Counted from the stretch's first letter, positions 47,042 through 58,926 are shown. The stretch is DNA of 64,000 nt from Cryptomeria japonica (GCF_030272615.1 NC_081415.1:601359644-601423643), one strand, 5' to 3'. Notes: a model not told the origin generated them from the sequence alone. Program-made: numbers and translations.

Positions 47042-48129
47042 TTGAATTTACAAAGGGGCTCTATGTATGGATAACTTACTTGGAATCACTAAGCTTTATC
47101 TGTGAACCCGTCCAATTTCCACTTCTAGTTCATCACCTGTGAATTCCTTAATGTTGTGTCTGTTGGTGTTGATTCATTACTTATAGCATATTTAATTAGT
47201 TAATAATGGCAGTTTTAACAATGGTTACTTGGGCACACATTTGAATTTAATGGCGATGTGACCTCCCCTGGGATTCATTTCTGATTTTTGCAGCAATCAA
47301 TAATCATTTCGATGAGAATATGTCTTTTGATCATTTATTTTTTAAGTCCATCAATCTCTTTGTTTCTATCGACAATACTTTTGTTTGGAATAGTGCTTCG
47401 ATTAGGTATTTTCTCCCTTCATCAAAATGCTACATTTGGTCATTATGGTCGTCTCCTCATCGATATATATCTGATGCCCATCAGGTTTCATGTCAAAGTA
47501 ACCTTGAGCTTCGATGACTTCCTTTATCTTTCCATCGAAACACCTTTTCCATCGACATCACTACACCCTGTCGATGAATGGGTCTATCATTTCATCGAAA
47601 CCTTCTTTAGTTTGATGACTTGCTTTCGCTATCATCTTTCATTGATGAGCTCATTAGTAATCTTCATCGATAAAGTTGCATCGGCAAAATCATGCGTATC
47701 GGTAACATTCCTTTTAGCTTCCTCGAAACTCATATCCTTATCGATATCTTTTATTGATGTAGCTTCCTTTTGTTTGATCAATATCATTCTTTCGATAAGA
47801 AAGTTTCTTTCAGTAAGTCTCCTTCATGTTGCACCGATGGTATTGTTTCCTCGAAAACCTTTTCCCATTGATGAAAACCATCTCTGATTTCTTCAATATC
47901 TTTTGTCGATGGAATCATTGCTTTCGGTGAGTCCTTTCTAGAGTTCATCGGTGTTCCCTTTCTTCGATAGCCCTTCTATATCGATGAGACATCACTGGGT
48001 CTCATCGATACCATCTGAATTCGGATATTTCTATAGGATGCCATTACACTTGATCGATAACTTATAGTTTATTATGGTATCAATGAAAATGATGATTTCT
48101 TAAATATAGATGGCTTCTATGATTTAATT
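47042..48129 (-). repeat. non-coding stretch of C2 with dense TCGAT motifs
   Basis: No minus-strand frame is seen. Between about 47300 and 48060 variants of TCGATGA, ATCGATA and TTCGA recur roughly every 25-30 bp, more than twenty times. A plus-strand frame at 47288-47887 is probably a by-product. This may be leader, LTR or promoter sequence of the unit that carries the next frame. Confidence 0.4.
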
Positions 48130-50527
48130 CCATAAATCAAGATATTTTACTTAATTCAGATTTGATGCTCAATAGTCTGCTCTTCTACTTCACAAGATAT
48201 TCTTTGTATTGACTGTTCTAGGTACTACGCACAATCCTACTGTCCAAAATCTCTTCAATCTAATCCAGTTCCTTCTAAGGAAATTACCTCTCAAGGTATG
48301 CAACACTATCCTTACTGAATTTTGGTTCATGGTACTCATGAAGATCTGCAATGTTGAATATAGGTGAAATACTTAGACTATCTAGTAGCTCCACTTCATA
48401 TGCATTTCCAGAACTGAACTTTCTCAAAATCTTAAAGGGTCCAAACTTCTTAATCTGTAACTTATTATAAGTTCCAATTGAGAATCTCTCTTTTCTTAGA
48501 TATACCATCACTTCATCACCAACTTCAAATTCCTTATGTATCCTCTTCTCATCTGCCTTCTCTTTATATTTATTGTTCATGTCTTTCAAATGTTGTTTAA
48601 CTTGAATATGCAATGCTGCCATATGATCTACAAAATATTTTGCTTCTGAACACTTGCGATCTTCAGTGCTAATGTCTCTCAATTTTGTTACTCCTCTAAG
48701 ATTCACTTTGGTAACAATCCTAAAAGGTATTATTCCAGTACTTCTATTCACTGAATTGTTGTAGGCAAACTCTGCTTTTACAAGGATCAAATCCCAACTT
48801 TTGGTTTTATCTCCCACTAAACATCTCAACAAGTTTCCCAAGCTCCGGTTAACAACTCCTGTCTGTCCATCAATTTGTGGATGAAAATTAGAACTCAACT
48901 TCAAATTTTTCTTCATCTTCTTCCAAAGTGTTCTCCAAAAATAGCCATCAAACTTAGTGTCTCTGTCTAAAACTATGCTCGTAGATAATCCATGCAATCT
49001 CACCACTTCCTTGAAAAATAGGTCTACTACATGTAATGCATCTGATGTCTTATTACAATGTATGAAATGAGACATCTTCAAAAATATATCCACTACCACA
49101 AATATAGAATCATTCCCTCTCAGTGTCTTAGGCAATCCAAGTACAAAATCCATACTTATATCCTCCCAGGGTCTTATCGGTACTTTCAATGGTTTATACA
49201 ATCCCACATTCTGACTTCTACCTTTTGCAGCTTGACAAAGTCTACAACTCTTCACATATCTCTTTACATCCTTATGAATCTAGAGTGAAAAGTACTGCTC
49301 ACTCACCAATGCAACTATTTTGTCAATCCCAAAATGTCGAGCTAAACCTCCACTATGTTTCTCTTTTATTAGGTTCTCTCGCATGGAACTCTTAGGTATG
49401 CACAACTGAACTCCCCTGAATAACATACCATCTTGAATGAAATAATCCAACCATTTTCTCCTATCAACCATAACCAGTTCTCTATATGCTTTCCAAGGTT
49501 CTACAAAATCCAGGTCTTCATCATACAAGGTCTTCAAATCTTCCAAACCTAATATTGTCACTCTCATTTTTGTCAGTATATTCCTTCTCCTACTCAATGC
49601 ATCAACAACTTTGTTGGATTTCCCACTTCTATGATTCAATAGAAAGGTGTAACTCTACAAAAATTCTACCCATCGCATATGTCTTTGATTCAATTTACTC
49701 TGACTATTCAAATACTGCAAAGCTTGATGATCTGTATACAACACAAACTCCTTAGGAAACAAGTAGTGTCTCCATTTCTTCAAGGCTTGAACTATGGCAT
49801 AAAATTCTTGATCATACACTGAATATCTCTTTCGGGCATCATTCAGTTTCTCACTGAAATAGGCTACTGCTCTCCCTTCTTGACTCAAAAATGCCCCTAT
49901 TGCTATTCCACTTACATCACAATCCACTTGAAATATGTTATTTAAATATGGTTAAGCTAACACTAGCTGCTCAGTCACTTTTTGCTTCAACAATTCAAAA
50001 CTTTTGTTTACTCTAGTGGTCTACTTAAATTCCTTCCGATCTCCTCTCATGGTCTCAGTCATAGGGTTACAAACTGAACTGGAGTTTCTGATAAACTTCT
50101 AATAAAAATTGGTCAATCCATGAAATGAGCTTACCTCCCCAATTATTTTTGGTGTAGGCCACTCAACAATGGCTTTCAATTTCTCAGGGTCCATCTTCAA
50201 ACCATCCTTAGATATCACAAATCCTGAATAGACTAACTCATCCTTCATGAAAGTACACTTCTTGATATTGATCAATAACTTTTCTTGTTTCAACCTCTAT
50301 AAAACTTGTCTTCACTGCAACAAATTCTCCTCTTTTGTTCTACTGTAAATCATAATTTCATCCAAATACACAATAACAAACTTACCCAATAATTTATTCA
50401 ATACCTCATTCATCAGCCTCATGAAAGTGTTTGGTTTATTAGTCAATCCAAAAGGCATCACCAACCATTCATATAGTCCTTCATTTGTCTTAAATGTTGT
50501 CTTCCACTCATCACCTTCTCTGATACC
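48130..50527 (-). pseudogene. pol: RT (C-terminal part), RNase H, integrase and chromodomain of C2
   Basis: A single minus-strand frame with about a dozen stops and no frameshift. It opens inside RT at [16 protein letters not shown]. The catalytic loop reads [12 protein letters not shown] (second Asp to Glu). RNase H: FQVDCDVSGIAIGAFLSQEG and YSVYDQEFYAIVQAL. Integrase: [34 protein letters not shown], and QTGVVNRSLGN where the catalytic Glu is Gly. Past the stop at 48284 a chromodomain is readable in the same frame (IEEILDSRIVRST, QYKEYLVK, then stop where Trp is expected). It is close in sequence to C1 but a separate family. Confidence 0.9.
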
Positions 50528-50528
50528 A
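50518..50528 (-). other. primer binding site of C2 (tRNA-Met), fused to RT
   Basis: Minus-strand TGGTATCAGAG, two bases from the LTR end. The next bases already encode RT ([11 protein letters not shown]), so the site and the coding sequence overlap at ATCAGAG. Confidence 0.85.
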
Positions 50529-50530
50529 CT

Positions 50531-51316
50531 TAAAGCAGTCACTGGTGAGGAGGGACCTCAAGGAGATCACTCCAAATTGGTCAGCAAGAGTAAACACAAC
50601 AGAAACACACAGAGATGATGGAGGAAATGTAGAATAGATAGTTTTATTGCATGAAATTTGATTACATCCAATTGGTAACAACTAGGTTACAACATACTGA
50701 CACAGGCCTGATAGAATAGGTTGCAACCAAGACCTTGAATCAAAATATCTATCTTATAGGAACAGTTTATCTATATGATATTATGATAGATTCTAATTTA
50801 TTACATTCTAAAGCATGTTTACGAAAATATATATATCGATCCAAAGGATCTAGTCGGCCCAAAAGGGATCAAAACCCAAAGAACAAGACCTAACATATAA
50901 AATAAACAAGGTCGGTCTCTGCTAAGAGATTCCTCCAAAAAATCCAAAGGATGAAATGTAGAAGGTTGGCCACATGCCAAGAAACATCAAGATCAACACT
51001 CAAGGCTTTGCAAGCTTCAAAATGGGTTCTGGTAGATCACCAAAATAGGTCTCAGGGAACCGGTAACAAAGGAACAATTGGTAACAAGAAAATATCATGG
51101 AAATTGGTAGCGATATCTTGCCGAAAAGTGATCCAAATGAGATGCGGTCTAAAAGCAAGAAAGATGATCAAGTCTTCAAGTAGAATCCAACTCCACAGGA
51201 TCTAATGAGTCAAAACTGAGACACGCAAAAAGAAAACTGAAACTGCAAACAAAATAGAAAGGAAAATGTTTTTGGTTGATGCAAGATTGTTGTGAACCAG
51301 GAATGCTCCTGCATCA
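50531..51316 (-). repeat. 5' LTR of C2 (right copy)
   Basis: Plus-strand TAAAGCAGTCACTGGTGAGG to CTCCTGCATCA. It carries GATCCAAAGGATCTAGT and AAATCCAAAGGATGAAAT like the left copy. Confidence 0.9.
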
Positions 51317-51321
51317 CTTCT

Positions 51322-52021
51322 TCAAGTACTCCTAGTGATTCCAATATTCTTGAAAAATATTCCACTCAAACTGAACCACCATCTTCTCCCAAAGAGAATT
51401 TTTTTTTCGAGGGGGTCCTCTTAGGTGATGATTGGGGGTCTTTAGAATTTACACCTACCTTTGTAGGGGAATATAAATTCCCTCCAAGAGAACCTAAGGT
51501 TGAAAAGGAGAAAGATATGGATGAACCTAAAGGGCAACCCACCTTGTCTAAGCAATTAAGTAACAACTTTAGTGGGTACTTCAAAATATACACCTCCATC
51601 TACTTCTACTTCAATCAATTAGGACATTCAGACATATGAGGCCTTGCCTTCCCCTATGGAAATGACTTCTCTTTATGGTCCTAGTTTAGCTAAGAGTGGA
51701 TATAATGGCAATGGTCACACTGCTCAAGAACAAGGGGTAAAATTTCCTTTAGAAAATAACGCTCATGAAATATCTTTTGGACTTGGATATAATCCCTTGA
51801 AACCCACCAAATACTCTAAGAGACCATCGCTTAATGTCAATGCCATTTTCTCTTCTTCTAATTCACTTTCATTAAAACATCTCGAATACAATGATTCTAA
51901 GCTAAAATGGAATATCAATGAATGCAATAAACACACACATGCAAATTTTTGTGTTCAAAATATTGGTGCTCTCAGAAGTACGTGCACAAGAAGCTATGAT
52001 GGACGAATGTGCATATTATGA
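51322..52021 (+). pseudogene. T2 region between protease and RT, G-patch-like
   Basis: It restarts in frame after C2 (SRNISTS joining STPSDSNILEKY). There is a frame change near 51640. SLYGPSLAKSGYNGNGHTAQ then EQGVKFPL and FGLGYNPLKP keep the layout of the glycine-rich G-patch-like segment typical before RT in Tat elements. The frame ends at 52019. Function of this segment in retrotransposons is not established; RNA binding is the usual guess. Confidence 0.6.
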
Positions 52022-52452
52022 AATGCAATGAAATAAAATATATATGAGAAATAAATCAAATTAACACAATGATCAAATGCAAGAGAATACTTCAAGTATG
52101 TAAATGATAGAGATATTTTCCAGGCTTAGACATGAGGAGGAGCAAGGTATTTATAGATGTTATCAGGGGTGGATCCAATATTAGAGTGAATGTGGGATAA
52201 AAGATTAGCTTGGAGGTGTTGGTCCCACATGCATTGGTGAGTGTAATAGGTGGATATGAAAATTGATAAATAGGGGATGGATTTGAAAATGTAAGAAATA
52301 TTAGGAATGATATGCATAGAATATATTATTAAATGGATAAAGTAAAAAAATATATATTTATTTAATGGATAAATGGAAATACTACTAGAATAATGGATAT
52401 TAATATAATAAAAAGGGATAATATTAGATATAATAATGGATAAACCCAATTA
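52022..52452. repeat. AT-rich insertion within T2, unidentified
   Basis: About 430 bp very rich in A/T, with repeats like AATGGATAAA and ATAATGGATA (52330-52445). It separates T2's pre-RT and RT frames. No convincing terminal repeats or target duplication were found, so its class is open. Confidence 0.4.
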
Positions 52453-55313
52453 ATGGAAAAATTGAGGTCAATTGAAGAGGACAATTTTTTATATGTCTAC
52501 AATGATTACCTAGTTGTGTTTCTAGGAGCCTATGATAGCCTTCCTCGATATCACCATAATGGTGGATTTTCCTATTGTTTGAATGTGGAAGCATACTTTG
52601 GGAAATGCATCGAATTAACTAAAGATAACAATGAGATGATAAAGGAATTCCCTCAACCAATGGATGTTTCCCAACAAAGTAACCTTATTATATGTGATAC
52701 TATTGAAGTCAAGATGGATTCTTGTTATGAAGAAAAGATCATAAAGTTACGGAATGTTTAAATGGTGAAGACCTAAAAGAATATTTTGAATTATTACAAG
52801 AATTTCTTGAGATCTTTGCTTGGATCTATTCTAGCATGCTTGTCATTGATACTAAAATTGTCACTCATAACACTGTCTTAATTCCTAATGCTAAACCTAT
52901 GAAGTAGGAAATTAAAAGATGAATCCCAAAACTGTTTTGCCTGTTAAAGATAAAATTGAAAATTTCTTAGATGCAGGATTTATTCATCCTATTGATTATT
53001 CCCCTTGGATTTTGAAGATTTTTGCCATTGGTAAACCTAATAAAAAATTTGGATGTGCACCAACTTTCAAGATCTCAATAAGGCTTCTTTGAAAGATGAT
53101 TTTCCACTTCCAAACATTGATATGATAGTAGATTCTATTGCTGGTCATGCTTTGTTATCTTTTATGGATGGTTTCTCAGGATATAATAAAATCTTCATTA
53201 ATCCTCAAGATCAATTCAAAACTAGTTTCACTACTCCTTGAGCTACGTTTTGTTGGGTTATGATGCTATTTGGGTTGAAAAATGTTGGTGCTACCTACAA
53301 ATGTGCTATGACACTCATCTTTCATGAATACATACATAAAATGTTAGAAGATTATCTAGATGAGATCTTAGCTAAGTCTATATCTTGTCAAGACTGTGTT
53401 AAGATCCATCATCAAATATTTGAAAGAATTCATAAATACGACATGTGCTTGAACCCCAAAAAATATGTTTTTGGTGTGGATAGTGGAAAAAAATTAGGGT
53501 TCATAGTCTCACATTGTGGTATTGAGGTGGATACAAATAAAATAGATGCCATAGTTAACATGCCACCTCCTCAAAATATCTCTCAATCGAGAGGTTTGCA
53601 AGGAAAAATTCAAACTAGTCATAGGTTTGTTTCACAACTTGCGGATCAAAATTTCCCCTTTACTCAATTGCTTAAGAAAAATGCCACCTTTCAATGGAAG
53701 ATTGTCAACAAGCCTTTGAAGATTTAAAAACTTATTTGGCTAATCCTCCTATCTTGCAACCTTCTATTCCTACTCAACCTTTTCTTCTATACACCATTGC
53801 TTCGTCTCATTTTTTCATAACTTAATTGGTACAACATAATAACAAAGGTAAAGAATGCCCAATTTATTATATAACTCATACTTTACTCAATTATGAGGTC
53901 CAATATACTGTGATAGAAATACGATGTCTCACTCTTATTTTCACAACTCAAAAGTTGAGACACTATCTTTTGAATGCTGAGATTCATGTTATTATCAAAT
54001 TTGGCCCTTTAAAGCACATCTTTTCTAAAATTGATCTCTCTAGACGTGTATGGAAATGGGTGATGATGTTGATAAAATTCGACCTTAAATTTGTCTCTCA
54101 AAAGGAAATTAAAGGACACGCATTGATCGACCATTTAGTTGACATACCTTCACCTATCACATTACCCAATCAAGAATCTTTTCTTGACAAGTTTGTTCTT
54201 CCTATTGATGTTGACAAAAATTGGGAATTGTATTTTTATGGATCTAGGTGTCAAACGGGTTTGGGAGTTGGTGTTATTTTAATATCTCCTTCGAGGAAAC
54301 CTATCCCCTTATGCTATCATCTAAAGTTCCTTTGTACTAACAATATTGCTGAGTATGAAACCCTTATTCATGGTATTAAAGCAATTCTATTGCTAAATAT
54401 TCAACATACATCTATCGTAACTCACAATCGATCATTAGACAAGTTACGAGAACTTATCAAGGTAAAAAAGATAAATTATCATAATACTGTGACTTGGATT
54501 TATCATTATTACAAAATTTCACCTCTTACACCATGGATCTTGTTCCTTGAAAGGATAATCAACATGCGAATGCGATGGCATGTGTCGCTTCTCTTGTATC
54601 CTTTGAAGATCGTTTGGTGGATTTAAAATTCACTATTCACAATCTTTCCTCTCCAGCTATTATTGATAATTCTAGTGATGTGGCTTATTCTTGTGCTATA
54701 GATTCTGACAAATGGTACTCACTTATGTCACAATATTTGACCAATGGTACTTTTCTATATTCTTCAAGTAAAAATGCTAGAGCTAGAATTCATAAGTTTC
54801 TTGCAAGATATATTATCCTTTCTAATGTTCTTTATAGAAGAGGTTATAATGGTCTTCTCCTTTGTTGTCTCAACAAAAATAAGATCTCAATTTCTTTTGA
54901 GGAGTCACATTCAGGTGCTTGTTAGGTTCATTTCAGTGGTAAATCTTTAGTTCAAAGGTTTCTTTGAATGGGATGCTATTAGAAAGTCATGGAGAAATAT
55001 TCCTTTGCATTTGTTAAAATGTGTCATCAATGTCAGCAACACAATAATTTGATCCATGCTTCTGCACAAGAAATAGGTTGCAAGTGGCCTCTTGGCCCTT
55101 TTCCTTATGGGGTTTCAATCTAATTGGTAAAATTTACCCTCCTTCATTCCAAGGACACACTTTCATCCTTACTACTACGAATTATTTTACAAAGTGGGTA
55201 GAAGCAGTTCCTCTATGATCTAATACCACTGAGGTAATCTATCAGTTTATTCTAGATAATATTATTTCTCGAATTGGTATACCATCCACCTTGATTTTTG
55301 ATCACATTAGCTA
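52453..55313 (+). pseudogene. pol: RT, two RNase H domains and truncated integrase of T2
   Basis: RT from about 53050: NFQDLNKASLKDDFPLPNID, FMDGFSGYNKIFI, then LEDYLDEILAKS, where the YVDD box has become YLDE. RNase H shows YYITHTLLNYEVQYTVIE and LRHYLLNAE. The second RNase H (54210-54420) shows WELYFYGSRCQTGLGVGVIL and NNIAEYETLIHGIKA, the archaeal-type domain of Tat elements. The integrase zinc finger is seen as CHQCQQHNNL, then WGFNLIGKIYPPS where the first catalytic Asp is Asn. Integrase ends at GIPSTLIFDH, before the Glu. Many stops and shifts are present. Confidence 0.85.
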
Positions 55314-56877
55314 TGTAGTTTAACTTAAACACATTTCTACATCATCACTTATTGTATTTAATTAAACACTTAGTTGTTTTACTTAAATCACACCATGGGG
55401 TTCACTTAGTGAACTTGGGTTATATCACATGAATTCATGGCATACTAAAGAATCCCCCTATTTTCAAAAACTATTTCCCTAAACTCCCTTTTTGTCATCC
55501 CATCCAAATAAACAACCCAAATTAAAAAACTCCCTATTTTCACTAGATATTGTATTGTTTCATAGCGCGAATTAAAACCCCACTATTTTCGCCAGATAGG
55601 CAATATATTATCCCCTATTTTCAAAATATTAAACCCCCCAATATGAATGCACATGATATAATATTTCCTAGCCAATTAAACCCCCATGAATCACACATGT
55701 ATCCATTTAATCATGAAGTATTGAGCAATCGATCACATAAGAATTAAATTAGACATACATGTACATTTCCAAATTTGTTATTTTCATCAAAGCAATATAA
55801 CACATTGTTTTGTAATATATATATATATATATATATGTAATCAAAAGTTTTAGGTACATCATATACAAAACCAACCACTATATATAAAATGTGGCCTCTA
55901 TATCATCATCATTAATGGATGGTGGCTACCTGAGCCCTTTGGTCCCTGACATGGTGGTCCCATGGGTGTATAATAGTGGGTAGAGGATCATGAGTGACTC
56001 CTTGATGAGTTCCTCTAATCTCAGTCCATCACTATGCCCCTGTACATGGTTTACTCCATGCAAGTCTCTATAAGCTCATGTCGTAGTTGCTCTCTCTCCT
56101 CTCATCCAAGATCCAAATCTATCTACACTAAATCAAATAAATCCTCATGGAATCCAACACTCCTCTGAGGCCTATTCATGATCTGTGAAGACCAAGAAAT
56201 ACTTGATGAAGTGATGATATCAGACAATGTGTGTTGGATAAGATCTTCCCATCCTTTTATGTTGATTGTCGAACAGAGAACAATAGTATGTAAACATTAT
56301 CCTTAGAAATTCAATTAATAACTTAAAATAACAATGTCTTTACTTGGGTCTCCCTTCTGCCAGTGTGGGTTGAATATGATGGATTCTTGTTCTATAATCA
56401 TATGTGGTATGGAGCCATTCCCCTGTCCATTCTCATAGTGTCTTTATACCTCAGGATGTAACCCTATTGGAGATAGTGAGTGTAGTCTTGAGATCGACCC
56501 CTCTAAGGTAGTTTCCTCTACATCTATTGCTACATCCTCTCCTCTATCCTCTACTGTTGGGGGATCTAGGGCTATGGTGTTTGGACCTAGATGATCAAGG
56601 ACATCATCCTCATCCTCCTCATCCTCCTCATCATCATCCTCATCCTCCTCATCATCATCCTCATCCTTCTCCTCCTCCTATCCTCCATCCTCCTCCTTAT
56701 CCTCATCACCATCCTCCTTCTGATCTCCCTCCTCCTCTCCCTCATCCTAATGGTCTTGAGCATCATTAGCATCCTCAGAGGCTTCATGATCATCGCTATG
56801 GGAATTAGTTTCTCTCATCCATGGGTTGAGATTCCCCCTTAGATAGACTAATGGGAATATGGCTCCAAGGTATTTTC
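55314..56877. repeat. unresolved AT-rich and simple-repeat region
   Basis: It begins TGTAGTTTAACTTAAACACA, the TGTAG start shared by the three Tat LTRs here, so it may be the U3 part of another one. CCCCTATTTTC-like units recur (55455-55615). A TA repeat of about 20 bp lies near 55818-55838, and a CATCCTC-type microsatellite at 56601-56755. No primer site or gene was identified. On the minus strand the microsatellite encodes an Asp/Glu run within a broken frame, not assigned. Confidence 0.4.
56601..56755. repeat. CATCCTC/TCATCATCC microsatellite
   Basis: Imperfect repeats of CATCCTC, CTCATC and TCCTCC over about 155 bp. Frames crossing it on either strand (Met/Arg-rich, His/Pro-rich) are by-products of the repeat. 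Confidence 0.85.
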
Positions 56878-58109
56878 TATTGGCAATATGCTAGATTTGG
56901 TTAAGTGTTATCATTGATATTAACATTGTATCCCGGTTGGAGACTATCCCAATTGAATCTATCATGGTTAGTCTTGGTGATCTTCTTGGTTTTGGATGTG
57001 ATTCTGATATGGTATGATTAGATCTCTAGATTCAATTTTGGATTCTTATTTTGGTTGGTTACATACTTTCTATAATCTATTGGTTAATGATTTGGTGCTT
57101 TGGGTGTTATCACTTTTGGTATTTATCGGTATTGGCTAGTTTCTAGGTTTACTAGCTTGCCTCTGCTATCTTGGTTAGCTTTACTCATATGCATTATTTG
57201 GTGTCTTGGTCAGTGGATTTTTGGTCTGGCTTATGGAATTGGATTTTATCATGTTGAAGGTACTTCTTGACCATTTTATGAGTATTTGGTGACTTTGCAT
57301 TGGATGGCATGCTGTTATGATGGTCCTATTTGGACCCGATTAAACTTATTGTTATTTCACTAAGGGTTTCTACCAGTTGGTGAAGAGTGTTGGATTTTGG
57401 TCTTAGCAGAATCTTTGACTGATATAATAAATTGAATACTTGATTTACGTCCATGCTATGTAATGTAAATCATAATGTTGGTCTGGTTGCATTGTGTGAT
57501 TTAATTTTTATAAATATGGGTTTAGGGTTTAGCCGACCTTGTCAATAAGGTTGATGATCTATATTTATAAGTGACTTATTCATGTACCTTGGATATCAAT
57601 AAGATGGATGGTTATGTCTACATTATTAGAGGAAGGATTATCTACAAATAAATTCATATCATTCATGTGAAGGTTGGAAAGGTTTTGTATTAAAGAACAT
57701 ACATCAGATCTTAACTGAAATTGTATCAAGCATTAGTAGATGCTACTTTCATAGTTTATTTCTTTCCGGATTGTAGTCCGATGTTTATGTAATTCAGTGA
57801 GACTTCCCTTTGTGATGAGGAGTTCTCTCTAGACTATTGGCCTTTCTACAAGTGCAAACCCCATTGTAATTATTCATAATACTACTGTAGAGTATTCATA
57901 TGATTATGGGTAGGGTTTCCCACTGTGGTTTTTCCCTTTTTGGGTTTTCCACATCAAATATTGGTGTTATGTGTGTTGTACCTTCATGATATATCTTTCA
58001 TTGTGTTTTCCTCTAGTATAAGGTTTATAATTGAATTAATTGTTGTACTTGTGAGTAAACTGATTCACCCCCCCTCTCAGTTTATTGCTGGTATCAAATC
58101 ATTGTAGCA
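56878..58109 (+). repeat. 5' LTR of K1
   Basis: 1,232 bp, from TATTGGCAATATGCTAG (TG decayed to TA) to CAAATCATTGTAGCA. The box ATTCACCCCCCCTCTCAGTT lies at 58063-58082. The 3' LTR is outside the window. Confidence 0.8.
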
Positions 58110-58111
58110 AT

Positions 58112-58122
58112 TGGTATCAGAG
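58112..58122 (+). other. primer binding site of K1 (initiator tRNA-Met)
   Basis: TGGTATCAGAG, two bases after the LTR end. Confidence 0.9.
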
Positions 58123-58164
58123 TGAGGTCCTCTCTGTAGAAGCTTAACCGCTTGAGGATATCTG

Positions 58165-58490
58165 ATGGCGACTGCATCAAGTTCCACATTCAATCCTTAC
58201 CAGAAGGAGAGTCCCAAATTTGATTTTACTAATTATAAAAAATGGAAGGAGCGAATGAAGATTCATCTCATATGTCTTGGAGCTGAAGTTTTGGAGATAG
58301 TGGAGAAAGGGTATATACCTCATGATCCTAACTCTGGAACACCGACACCTACTGATGAATAGAAGAGAGCTGAAAATGATGTGAGCGAAAAAGAAGCATT
58401 GTTAAGAACCCTAACTGATGAAAGGCTATTGAATGTCATAGATTTGGAGAATGCTAAGATGATCTAGATAAAGCTTGAAACTCTTTAATA
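58165..58490 (+). pseudogene. gag: gag of K1, N-terminal part
   Basis: MATASSSTFNPYQKESPKFD at 58165, then FTNYKKWKERMKIHLICLGA, the usual opening of plant copia Gag. Stops at 58360 and later; LLRTLTDERLLNVIDLENAK continues in frame. It ends at the junction with S3 near 58490. The following capsid segment, perhaps 25-30 residues, is missing when gag resumes at about 59908. Confidence 0.85.
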
Positions 58491-58515
58491 TGAACGTAGA
58501 AAAATTACTTGCAGT

Positions 58516-58926
58516 TCACCCAGTAAAATCAGCAGATATAGACAAGGAGATTAGCATGGTACAGACATAAATAAATGATATAGCTAACAATATCATCAGT
58601 TTATCAAAACCTATATCGGTAATAGAGCAGGAGATAGCAGGTTTTGAGGAAAAACTTGAAAAATTGGAAAAGAAAAAGGAAAGAATACAATACAAGGCTA
58701 AGGAACTAAAATGTAGACTTGGTCCGAAACTTGACATCCTCATCTCTTTGAGAAAAGAGATATCAGAGGCACTTGTCCAAGGACTTAAGACACTAGAAGA
58801 GAAAATGCACATACTCACCGGTACCATTCAAAGGACAGAGGCAACATTAAAAGACAAGGGGAGGTTCATTGACAACTTAAACTTTGTATTGGCAGACATA
58901 TTTCAGATTGTAACCCACCGGTTATA
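58516..58926 (+). pseudogene. C-terminal fragment of S-family ORF2 (S3)
   Basis: About 135 residues with one stop near 58568. Blocks shared with S2 ORF2: DIDKEISMVQT, the helical FEEKLEKLEKKKERIQYKAK then ELKCRLGPKLD, ISLRKEISEALVQ, HILTGTIQRTEATLKD, and VLADIFQIVT just before the stop at 58924. It is strongly helical with regular charged heptads, so a coiled coil is likely. This third copy shows the ORF2 C-terminus is conserved across the family, not an accident of one insertion. Confidence 0.78.

Larger units (their letters stand above)
42067..51316 (-). mobile_element. Ty3/gypsy chromovirus C2 on the minus strand, internally rearranged
   Basis: LTRs of 782 and 786 bp. Perfect target duplication CTTCT at 42062-42066 and 51317-51321. 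Minus orientation is shown by RT to chromodomain running right to left and by the primer site beside the right LTR. Gag, protease and the first part of RT are deleted. A 5.2-kb segment between pol and the 3' LTR carries an unrelated long frame. Confidence 0.9.
38809..55313 (+). mobile_element. Tat-type Ty3/gypsy element T2, 3' end lost, interrupted by C2
   Basis: 5' LTR, tRNA-Trp primer site, gag/protease frame, RT, RNase H, a second (archaeal-type) RNase H and part of integrase. The double RNase H marks the Tat lineage. C2 (42067-51316) is inserted after the protease. The integrase stops abruptly near 55310 and no 3' LTR is seen. Confidence 0.85.

Noticed and set aside
47275-47294. GATTTTTGCAG as an intron 3' splice site of a captured gene
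   Set aside because: It is on the opposite strand to the long frame and has no matching exon or 5' site.
47288-47887. Plus-strand frame of 199 codons
   Set aside because: It runs opposite to the C2 coding direction through the TCGAT-rich stretch, has no domain, and its composition follows the repeats.
42988-48284. TTCTAAGGAAATT at both 42988 and 48272 as a target duplication around the unknown frame
   Set aside because: 13 bp is too long for an LTR element, the copies do not abut recognisable ends, and the right copy lies in the C2 coding end.
52126-52449. Ile/Tyr-rich minus frame of 107 codons
   Set aside because: It lies in AT-rich repeats, and low complexity explains the open frame.
56527-56842. 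His/Pro-rich, Met/Arg-rich and Ile/Leu-rich frames on both strands
   Set aside because: All are translations of the CATCCTC microsatellite.
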